A stretch of DNA of 5,064 nucleotides, from NCBI GenBank assembly GCA_964346535.1, contig CAYFUN010000047.1:1-5064 (forward strand), written 5' to 3'. Below, one piece after another: positions 1 to 5,064 of the stretch. The DNA comes from Neofamilia sp964346535. Its GTDB lineage: Bacteria; Bacillota; Clostridia; Tissierellales; Peptoniphilaceae. The position numbers were made by a program, and so were the translations under genes. Each line of letters opens with the position of its first letter. The first letter of the stretch is position 1. Under the pieces are notes generated by a model. The model was not told where the DNA came from, did not search any database, and saw only the letters and a list, made by a program, of their open reading frames with translations.

Positions 1-46
1 TTCTTAGAATAAATTTACCCTAAAAGAAGAAAATAACTCAAAAGCT

Positions 47-75
47 TTGATTTGGAAATAAAAATAACTTATAAT
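47..75 (+). promoter_or_regulatory. Promoter of the GNAT acetyltransferase gene
   Basis: A TTGATT -35 element (47-52) is separated by exactly 17 bases from a perfect TATAAT -10 element (70-75). This is a good vegetative sigma factor promoter. Transcription would start near 82, leaving a leader of about 20 bases that carries the AAGGAG ribosome site (91-95 region) in front of the ATG at 102. I see no operator or leader structure. Bases 1-46 hold no recognisable gene. Confidence 0.7.
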
Positions 76-101
76 TAAAAGCAAGTGTAAAAGGAGACAA
101 A

Positions 102-577
102 ATGGAAATAAAAATTAGACCAGCTCAGCCAAGTGATGCCGAACAAATTTTAGACCACACAAAAATTTGTGGAGGCGAAACAGCCAATATGTCCTATGGC
201 GGGGAAGGCTTTAATATAACAGTTGAAGAAGAAGAAAAAATCCTAGACCGAATAGGAAAAAGCCATAAGCAAGAATTTTTTGTAGCAGAAGCTGATGGAA
301 AAATAGTCGGAACAGGAACTTACACTGGATCACACAACAAGAGAATGGCCCACCGTGGATCCATTGGCCTCGTGTCCAAAGATTATATTGGGGCCAGGGC
401 ATTGGTTCAGCCCTAATGGAAGCCCTAATTGACTTTGGGAAAAACACAGGTCAAGCAAAAATCCTTTCCCTAGGAGTAAGGTCTGACAACCAAGCAGCCA
501 TCCACCTATACGAAAAATACGGCTTTAAAAAAATCGGAACCTTTGAAGGCTATAAGACTTTGAAAAAATCTCCTTAG
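102..577 (+). pseudogene. GNAT-family N-acetyltransferase, frameshifted
   Basis: This would be an acetyl-CoA-dependent N-acetyltransferase of the GNAT fold; the acceptor substrate cannot be told from sequence. It starts at ATG 102 behind an AAGGAG site. The first frame encodes the N-terminal beta strands (FFVAEADGKIVGTGTY region, residues 59-74) and then stops at 416 after aberrant residues. Reading from 389 in another frame restores the acetyl-CoA loop WGQGIGSALMEAL and the C-terminal motif NQAAIHLYEKYGF, ending at TAG 575-577. Removing two bases from the TATAT run at 384-388 joins the halves into a 157-residue protein, a normal GNAT length. The break falls just before the acetyl-CoA binding loop, so the truncated 104-residue product should be inactive. 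It could be a real recent inactivation or a sequencing/assembly error; the rest of both halves looks intact. The gene stands alone and converges on the minus-strand operon. Confidence 0.85.
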
Positions 578-656
578 AGTTATTATAGCACAATTCAAAA
601 AGCTATTAAATTATAGTTCATGAAATAATTATATTGAATAAAAATTTTAGTAAAAT

Positions 657-701
657 AAAAAAACTGCGAACTATATCGACGAATTGTCAATAAAGTCGCA
701 G
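657..701 (-). terminator. Intrinsic terminator of the minus-strand operon
   Basis: On the minus strand a long hairpin is followed by a run of seven T bases (A bases at 657-663 on the plus strand). The outer stem is CTGCGA with TCGCAG. It continues, with one bulged T and one mismatch, through CTTTAT/ATATAG and closes with TGAC/GTCG around the loop AATTC. It begins 12 bases after the symporter stop codon, so it ends the three-gene operon. No equally good hairpin with a T run is seen on the plus strand for the acetyltransferase gene. Bases 578-656 otherwise contain only AT-rich spacer. Confidence 0.85.
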
Positions 702-713
702 CTTTGCTAGTAA

Positions 714-2192
714 TTAAACTGTGTCCACGTTATTTGATTCGTTACTTCCTTCATAAAACACTTGGAAGTTTGGGTCGATTTTACCCTCTCCCAAATACCT
801 TCCTTTATAATCTTCCAATAATTTTTTAAATCTTGGCCAAAGGATAAACAAGGCGATGATGTTTGCAAAGATTGGAAAGGCCGTTGCAGCATCAGAAATT
901 AGCCACACTGTAGTTCCTGGAAGTCCGTAATAACTTGCAATAAACACCAAAGCTATGCTTGGAATTGGGTAAAACCATTTGTAAACATTTAGTAAAGTAT
1001 CTTTCATTTGGCTATTTCCCAGCACATATCTCAAGACAACCTCTATTTGTGTATAAACTCCACTTGAAGTTGTAAGGCCAAAGAGAAATACTCCTATCGC
1101 TAAAATAATTCGTCCTATAAACCCAGTTCCCTGTTCAAAAGCGTGAAGAGTAAGAGTTGCTCCATCTAAGCCACTGCTCCACTGTCCAGTGACTATAATA
1201 ATCAATGCAGTTATAGAACAAACTATAAAAGTATCTGTGAAAACTTCAAATATTCCAAAAATCCCTTGTTTAAATGGATGATTTATTTTTGAAGATGCAT
1301 GAATCATGGGCGCTGAACCCCAACCAGCTTCGTTGCTAAACACTGATCTACTCATTCCAGAACTTATTGCCAATTTGAAAGTGGCTCCAGCAAACCCTCC
1401 AAATGCAGCCGTCCCACTAAAGGCACTTCCAAATATCAGTTTAAAAGCTTCAGGTATTTCTTGGGCGTTTCGAAAAATCACAAATAGTCCGCCCACGATA
1501 TAAAATACTATCATTATTGGAACAATTATCGCAGCAATTTTTCCAATGTGTTTCAACCCACCACTGATCATATAATAAAGGGCAATCGTATAGATAACTG
1601 CCACTATATTTATATTCATATTAAAAGTTCCAGCCACAGCTTCTGACACTGTATAGGTTTGAATATTTAAAAATATCCCCAAGATAAATCCAAAGGCAAA
1701 AAGAGCGCTCAAAACTTTTGCAATGCCACCGTAATTTTTTTCTAAAGCTATCCCTTTGTGCATGTAATAGTTTGGTCCGCCATAGGACTCGTTGTTTGCA
1801 TCTTTTGATCTGTAATGGACAGCAAGAGTTATTTCCACAGCTTTTATCGCCATTCCAAACAACCCTGCAACCCACATCCAAAACACAGCTCCCGGTCCTC
1901 CCAAAGCAATGGCTGCGGCAACACCTCCAATATTGCCTACTCCAATAGTCGTTCCTAATGCTACACTTATAGCTTCAAAGGAAGAAAGAACACCGGTTTG
2001 AGTTGATTCCAATTCTTTTTTATTTCCCTCAAAACTTTCTTTCATCAGTTGGAAACTCTTTTTAAAAAATTTAAATTGAAGTATCCCTGATGCAAAAGTG
2101 AAATATATTCCTCCAGCTAAAACTACAATTATTAGTGGAATTCCCCATAAATATTCGTAAACGATTATTTCTATAATTTGTTCAATTCCCAC
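714..2192 (-). CDS. AGCS-family sodium/amino-acid symporter, divergent
   Basis: A 492-residue integral membrane protein of the alanine/glycine:cation symporter family (LeuT-like fold), which imports small neutral amino acids with Na+ or H+. The length is normal for the family. An N-terminal hydrophobic segment (about residues 15-37) is followed by the family block GVGNIGGVAAAIALGGPGA (84-102), then segments around 103-125, 157-178, 192-212 and 217-240. Next come the conserved SRSVFSNEAGWGSAP stretch (281-295) and the HPFKQGIFGIFEVFTDT stretch (305-321), followed by further hydrophobic segments to about 455 and a charged cytoplasmic tail. Several usually conserved positions differ: W in NEAGWGSAP where L is usual, and VYTQIE (379-384) where WSYYGE is typical. 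The real substrate may therefore not be alanine. The start is GTG at 2192, behind an AGGGGGA site; no in-frame ATG occurs until about residue 50. It is the last gene of the T-box operon, 17 nt after the dimethylargininase gene. Importing citrulline, a methylarginine or another precursor is inference. Confidence 0.9.
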   Translation of the reverse strand: MGIEQIIEIIVYEYLWGIPLIIVVLAGGIYFTFASGILQFKFFKKSFQLMKESFEGNKKELESTQTGVLSSFEAISVALGTTIGVGNIGGVAAAIALGGPGAVFWMWVAGLFGMAIKAVEITLAVHYRSKDANNESYGGPNYYMHKGIALEKNYGGIAKVLSALFAFGFILGIFLNIQTYTVSEAVAGTFNMNINIVAVIYTIALYYMISGGLKHIGKIAAIIVPIMIVFYIVGGLFVIFRNAQEIPEAFKLIFGSAFSGTAAFGGFAGATFKLAISSGMSRSVFSNEAGWGSAPMIHASSKINHPFKQGIFGIFEVFTDTFIVCSITALIIIVTGQWSSGLDGATLTLHAFEQGTGFIGRIILAIGVFLFGLTTSSGVYTQIEVVLRYVLGNSQMKDTLLNVYKWFYPIPSIALVFIASYYGLPGTTVWLISDAATAFPIFANIIALFILWPRFKKLLEDYKGRYLGEGKIDPNFQVFYEGSNESNNVDTV

Positions 2193-2205
2193 ATTTTCCC
2201 CCTAT
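2190..2205 (-). promoter_or_regulatory. Ribosome site and GTG start of the symporter, overlapped by an out-of-frame ATG
   Basis: On the minus strand the sequence reads TAGGGGGAAAATGTG. The GTG (2192-2190) opens the symporter frame. An ATG that begins two bases earlier (2194-2192) is out of frame and would give only seven codons before a TAG (2173-2171). The ribosome site AGGGGGA lies about 5 bases upstream of both, inside the 17-nt gap after the dimethylargininase stop codon. The GTG is chosen because the protein has no other sensible start before the first membrane segment. Confidence 0.65.
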
Positions 2206-2209
2206 TTTT

Positions 2210-2986
2210 TTATTTTATAGGTGTGAATCGAAGTGACAGGCAAGTAATGCTGCCGTCTATTTTTTTAAATTCTGAATTGTTTAATGTTATGACGTCATAT
2301 CCCAAATCTTCAATTGACTTTTTTGTCTTAGGATATCCTTCTGCCATTAAAACCGTTCCATTGATCCACGCCACGTTTGCAGCATATGCCTCATCTGCTC
2401 CAACTATAACCTTATTGAATTTATCAAAAATTGGCATTTCTACAAAATCTCCAGTGATTACCATATTATTATTTTTTATATACATCATGTCAGAACCTAT
2501 GTGAAGTCCATTGTCTGTTGGTACAGTCGAACCAGTAAATCCATATTGCTCTAAAATTTCTATAAACTGTTTTCTACCAGCTTCGTTAGATCTGTCAGAT
2601 TCCCCTAAATAGAAATGGTCTTCAGCTCTTACTATATCTCCACCTTCAACATATCCTTCTGTGATAAAGTGAATTTTATCTTCTGGATAATATTTTTTTA
2701 AAGCCTCTACGATATATTCTTTCTCTCCATTTCTCTGTTCTGTCGCTGGATTAGTTACAATAGCCATTTTTTCTGTTACCACTGCAACGTCTTCTACGAA
2801 ACAAGCATCTGGATAATCTTCAAGAGGTGGCAGGACATCTACAGTCATTCCTAAAGACTCTAAAGCCTCGATATATTTTTTGTGTTGCTCTAAAGCCAAT
2901 TCATAATCTGGCGTTCCAATGTCATCTCTTCTCAATCCATTTACCATGCTTTTAGATGGTGTTCTAACAATCATATGTGTGTACAT
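2210..2986 (-). CDS. ddaH: Dimethylarginine dimethylaminohydrolase (dimethylargininase)
   Basis: A cytoplasmic guanidino-modifying enzyme of 258 residues. DDAH (EC 3.5.3.18) hydrolyses asymmetric dimethylarginine or monomethylarginine to citrulline plus dimethyl- or methylamine through a covalent cysteine intermediate. The catalytic triad is visible at Cys249 (GSITCLSLRF), His162 (NGLHIGSDMM) and Glu114 (YVEGGDIVR). The guanidinium-binding acids are Asp60 (DYPDAC) and Glu65-Asp66 (FVED), and candidate carboxylate-binding arginines are Arg85 and Arg132. As far as I remember, these are the same residue numbers as in the Pseudomonas aeruginosa enzyme (254 residues), and Leu18 sits in the active-site lid region. 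This is unusually close agreement. The length is far below the roughly 410 residues of classical arginine deiminase ArcA. The start ATG has an AAAGGAGAG site 8 bases upstream, in the 17-nt gap after the preceding gene. Activity on unmethylated arginine cannot be excluded from sequence. Confidence 0.88.
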   Translation of the reverse strand: MYTHMIVRTPSKSMVNGLRRDDIGTPDYELALEQHKKYIEALESLGMTVDVLPPLEDYPDACFVEDVAVVTEKMAIVTNPATEQRNGEKEYIVEALKKYYPEDKIHFITEGYVEGGDIVRAEDHFYLGESDRSNEAGRKQFIEILEQYGFTGSTVPTDNGLHIGSDMMYIKNNNMVITGDFVEMPIFDKFNKVIVGADEAYAANVAWINGTVLMAEGYPKTKKSIEDLGYDVITLNNSEFKKIDGSITCLSLRFTPIK

Positions 2987-3003
2987 TTCAATAACTCTCC
3001 TTT

Positions 3004-3882
3004 TTATTTTACTCTAGCTATAGGACAGGTAAAGCAAGTTGCTCCCCCAGTGCCCTTTATAGATATTTCTTCCCCTGGATATGTGAAAACTTTGCATCCA
3101 GCATCTTCTAATTTCTTTTGTATTTTTGGTATGCCTTGGATTAAAACACATACATTAGGTTCTAGTGTCAAAACGTTGCAACCCAGATAATCGTATTCGT
3201 CATCATCAACTTCCAAGAGTTCAATACCTCTTTCTAAAAGCATCTCTCTAAAAAAGATTGGCATATATCTCGAATAAACTACTGCTAATTTTTCTGATAT
3301 TGGACTTATCAAGCTCATAAGATGAAGAACTTCCCCATCTCCAACAGCGTGAGGTAGTGGAACTGTTATGACTTCTTCAATAAAATCTTTAGTCAGCTCT
3401 TTGAATTGACGAATCCCTTCTTCATTAGTTCTATAACCAAGGCCTATTGCTACGGTTTTGTCGTCTAACCACAAAACGTCTCCGCCTTCCATTCTGCCAG
3501 GTTCAGTTATATAACCTAAAGTCGGAACGCCAATGGATTTCAAGTATTCTTCTGCTGCTTTAGACTCATTTTTTCTAACATCCTTTGTCATATTGAAATA
3601 AATCGCACCCTTTTTAGTGATTTTTAAAGAGTCATGGGCATAGATGGAATCTAGATTTGTGATTTCATCTTCTGGTAGATACCAAACATTTTCCACATTT
3701 TCTTTAAGAATATTTTCAAAAACTTCGTATTCTTCTATGCTCTTTTCCATATCAGGAATACCATAATACTTACAAGCCTCGTAGTTTTCATTAATAAACT
3801 CTTGGTTTTTGTAAGCTTCTTGGGGACGCTTAATCATAATATCTGTGATTTTGTCCACCATAGATTGACAGCCATAATTCAT
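3004..3882 (-). CDS. Arginine deiminase/amidinotransferase-superfamily hydrolase, substrate unknown
   Basis: A 292-residue cytoplasmic enzyme with the pentein fold of guanidino-modifying enzymes. Visible active-site elements, in order, are LDSIYAHDSLKIT (residues 77-89; Asp78 and Asp84 are candidates for guanidinium binding), MEGGDVLWLDD (131-141; catalytic Glu132), GYRTNEEG (149-156; Arg151, likely carboxylate binding), GEVLHLMSLIS (183-193; catalytic His187) and TGGATCFTCPIAR (278-290; nucleophile probably Cys283). All key residues are present, so it should be active as a hydrolase or amidinotransferase. It is too short for ArcA-type arginine deiminase and clearly distinct from the neighbouring DDAH. 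The substrate could be arginine, a methylarginine, citrulline or another guanidino/ureido compound. It is the first gene of the operon, about 20 nt after the leader terminator. The ATG is supported by AGGAGG 5 bases upstream. An internal ATG at residue 8 is possible but has no such site. Confidence 0.85.
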   Translation of the reverse strand: MNYGCQSMVDKITDIMIKRPQEAYKNQEFINENYEACKYYGIPDMEKSIEEYEVFENILKENVENVWYLPEDEITNLDSIYAHDSLKITKKGAIYFNMTKDVRKNESKAAEEYLKSIGVPTLGYITEPGRMEGGDVLWLDDKTVAIGLGYRTNEEGIRQFKELTKDFIEEVITVPLPHAVGDGEVLHLMSLISPISEKLAVVYSRYMPIFFREMLLERGIELLEVDDDEYDYLGCNVLTLEPNVCVLIQGIPKIQKKLEDAGCKVFTYPGEEISIKGTGGATCFTCPIARVK

Positions 3883-3902
3883 ATTAACCTCCTACAATAA
3901 AT

Positions 3903-3934
3903 AAAAAACCTCTCTTCCTAAAAAGGAAAAGAGG
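3903..3934 (-). terminator. Leader (attenuation) terminator of the T-box
   Basis: On the minus strand, CCTCTTTTCC pairs with GGAAGAGAGG around a six-base loop TTTTTA (10 pairs, one of them G-T). Six T bases follow (A bases at 3903-3908 on the plus strand). The 5' arm contains the CUCU that the antiterminator also needs, so the two structures exclude one another. It ends about 20 bases before the first structural gene. Confidence 0.92.
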
Positions 3935-4135
3935 CGAATAGCAATATCGCGGTACCACTCTAATTAATCTCAATGGATTATCTCTAAGTATTAACGTAAC
4001 TGTAAACGTAAATCCATACTATTATTTCTGGATTTAATCTCCTTGGTTCTATTCAGCATTCGTCCATCTGTCGGCTTTCACCTTGCCCGACTCTCTAAAA
4101 GATTTTCTTTTGCTTACTTCTCCAAATCAATGATT
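3903..4135 (-). promoter_or_regulatory. T-box riboswitch leader, probably sensing tRNA-Arg (specifier AGA)
   Basis: The T-box sequence GAGTGGTACCGCG lies at 3960-3948 on the minus strand. Flanking AGAG and GCGA pair with downstream CUCU and UCGC to form the antiterminator with its UGGU-ACC bulge, which competes with the terminator at 3934-3903. Stem I is recognisable. Its base UUUGG (4126-4122) pairs with CCAAG (4046-4042). Above that is a specifier loop with AGUA (4118-4115) opposite GAA (4054-4052), closed by AGCA/UGCU. Distally come AGAGAG (4096-4091) and the GUCGG...CCGAC apical stem. After GAA the loop reads U-AGA-A, so the specifier is most likely AGA for arginine (4050-4048); AUA or GAA would need a different register, and UAG is impossible. 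The UGGU bulge calls for a tRNA with A at position 73. Known T-box behaviour is that uncharged tRNA stabilises the antiterminator, so the operon should turn on when charged tRNA-Arg is scarce. Confidence 0.88.
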
Positions 4136-4141
4136 TTTAAC

Positions 4142-4170
4142 ATTATAACCAATTCAAATTTAAATGTCAA
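4142..4170 (-). promoter_or_regulatory. Consensus promoter of the T-box operon
   Basis: On the minus strand a perfect TTGACA (4170-4165) and a perfect TATAAT (4147-4142) are spaced by exactly 17 bases. Transcription would begin near 4135, just upstream of T-box stem I. No operator-like repeat overlaps it. Initiation is therefore probably strong and constitutive, with control exerted by T-box attenuation. Confidence 0.9.
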
Positions 4171-4382
4171 TGAAATTTATTGAAATTTTTTTTAAAATAT
4201 TGAAAATCTATTCCTATAATCTACTAGAGTTTCTATTTCCCTATTTCGTAGTTACCAAAAAAAATGAGAAACCTTTCAACGAAATCAAAGATTATTTATC
4301 AAAAAAGAATATTAGTAAAAATATTTAAAATATTTTTACACCGAAACTGTTTATTATAAAAAATCTCAGGGGATTTTCTAAA
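4171..4382. other. AT-rich spacer with no recognisable gene
   Basis: This stretch lies between the operon promoter and the first recognisable VirD4 sequence. All frames are interrupted by stops. The longest methionine-started frame is about 30 codons (from ATG 4264) and shows no familiar motif or ribosome site. The VirD4 frame itself is closed by a TAA at 4326-4328. I see no hairpin terminator and no convincing promoter. It may be a degraded edge of the conjugative element. Confidence 0.5.
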
Positions 4383-5064
4383 ATTGATGAGAAATTTCAA
4401 AACAATGTGATTTTAACTCAAACGGAATACTTGACGATGAACTCAAAACCTAAGAATCCAAAGTATGCGAGAAACAAAAATGTGATGGTCATAGGTGGTT
4501 CAAGTTCAGGAAAAACAAGATTTTATGTAAAACCAAACCTTATGCAAATGCACTCATCTTATGTCGTAACAGACCCAAAAGGAACTATAGTAATTGAGTG
4601 TAGAAAGATGTTAGAGAAAAATGGTTATGACATCAAAGTGCTTAATACTATTAACTTTAAGAAATCTATGAAATATAATCCCTTTGCGTATCTTAGGTCT
4701 GAAAAAGATATATTAAAATTAGTACAGACAATTATTGCTAATACAAAAGGAGAGGGAGAAAAAGCTGGAGAAGACTTCTGGGTAAAGGCTGAAAAACTAT
4801 ACTACACAGCACTTATTGGATACATTTTTTATGAAGCTCCAAAAGAAGAAAAGAACTTCGCCACTCTTCTTGATATGATTGATGCTTCAGAAGTGAGAGA
4901 AGATGATGAAAATTATAAAAATCCGATTGATCACTTATTTGATGCTCTAGAAAAGAAAGATCCCACGCATTTTGCTGTCAAGCAATATAGAAAGTATAAA
5001 TTAGCAGCAGGTGTTGTATGCTCTAAAAGACTTCTTAATCAAGCGGTTGGGAAGTCTCTTAGAA
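4383..5064 (+). pseudogene. virD4: VirD4/TraG-type conjugative coupling ATPase fragment, 5'-truncated
   Basis: Type IV coupling proteins are membrane-anchored hexameric ATPases that feed relaxase-bound DNA into a conjugation channel. The open frame runs from about 4329 to the window end. Family sequence is recognisable from IDEKFQNNVILTQTEYLTM (4383 onward), through NPKYARNKNV and the Walker A loop GGSSSGKTR (4494-4520), then VVTDPKGT, YNPFAYLRSEKDILKLV, GEDFWVKAEKLYYTALIGYI, NPIDHLF and HFAVKQYRKYKLAAG. These are hallmarks of TraG/VirD4 in Firmicute integrative conjugative elements. The usual N-terminal membrane segments and leader part, well over 100 residues, are missing; a stop lies at 4326-4328. 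The first ATG (4437) has no ribosome site, so this is probably a remnant. Walker B lies beyond what is visible. After KLAAG (5012) the frame reads VVCSKRLLNQAVGKSLR instead of the usual GKTAKSILISCG-like sequence, suggesting a second disruption. No other conjugation gene lies in the window. Confidence 0.8.

Noticed and set aside
211..447. Minus-strand open frame of 78 codons over the acetyltransferase
   Set aside because: It is a shadow of the conserved GNAT coding sequence on the other strand, without ribosome site or recognisable family.
578..656. Possible terminator or small RNA after the acetyltransferase gene
   Set aside because: The bases are AT-rich with only weak pairing, no GC-rich hairpin on the plus strand, and no promoter.
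1306..1503. Plus-strand open frame of 65 codons inside the symporter gene
   Set aside because: It lies antisense to a clearly conserved membrane protein, has no ribosome site and shows no motif. The same holds for the plus-strand frames at 1718-1948, 2178-2504 and 2975-3190.
4047..4054. Other specifier readings of the loop GAAUAGAA: AUA (Ile), GAA (Glu) or UAG
   Set aside because: The AGUA/GAA pair fixes the upper end of the specifier loop, and AGA followed by A is the usual position. UAG has no normal tRNA, and Ile or Glu would not fit the arginine-related genes. AUA remains a weaker alternative.
4055..4057. GCU (Ala) as specifier, tempting because the last gene resembles an alanine symporter
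   Set aside because: These bases pair with AGC to close the specifier loop, so they are not available to read an anticodon.
4264..4359. Small plus-strand frame of about 30 codons upstream of the VirD4 fragment
   Set aside because: It has no ribosome site, no motif, and AT-rich composition that yields such frames by chance.
1..5064. CRISPR array, tRNA or rRNA gene, or complete insertion sequence
   Set aside because: I saw no regularly spaced direct repeats, no tRNA-like cloverleaf or rRNA signature, and no transposase with terminal inverted repeats.

Overview
The window is AT-rich DNA from a Gram-positive anaerobe. The AGGAGG-type ribosome sites, a T-box leader, consensus sigma-A-type promoters and a Clostridia-style conjugation gene point to a low-GC Firmicute. 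A Tissierellia/Peptoniphilaceae-like organism (Anaerococcus, Peptoniphilus or similar) is plausible but not proven.

Layout from left to right. A promoter (47-75) drives a plus-strand GNAT acetyltransferase (102-577) that is broken by what looks like a 2-bp AT duplication near 385-388. A strong intrinsic terminator (657-701, minus) closes a convergent minus-strand operon. That operon reads from right to left. It starts with a perfect-consensus promoter (4142-4170), followed by a T-box riboswitch leader (about 4135-3903) whose specifier loop best fits AGA (arginine). Then come a guanidino-modifying (arginine deiminase/amidinotransferase superfamily) hydrolase (3882-3004), a second superfamily member with every dimethylargininase (DDAH) active-site residue in place (2986-2210), and a divergent AGCS-family sodium/amino-acid symporter (2192-714). 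The two gaps between the three genes are 17 nt each, so the genes are very probably co-transcribed.

The likely logic (inference) is that low charged tRNA-Arg lets the T-box read through. The cell then makes an importer and two enzymes that convert methylated or otherwise modified arginine derivatives into citrulline-type products that can be recycled to arginine. A T-box switched on by arginine shortage in front of guanidine-hydrolysing enzymes suggests salvage rather than arginine burning. This is the most interesting system in the window.

The right end (about 4383-5064, plus) is part of a VirD4/TraG-type conjugative coupling ATPase from an integrative conjugative element. Its N-terminal part is missing. 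The reading frame seems to leave the VirD4 family sequence near 5012, which may be the edge of a nested element. The 210 bases between the operon promoter and the VirD4 homology hold nothing I can recognise.
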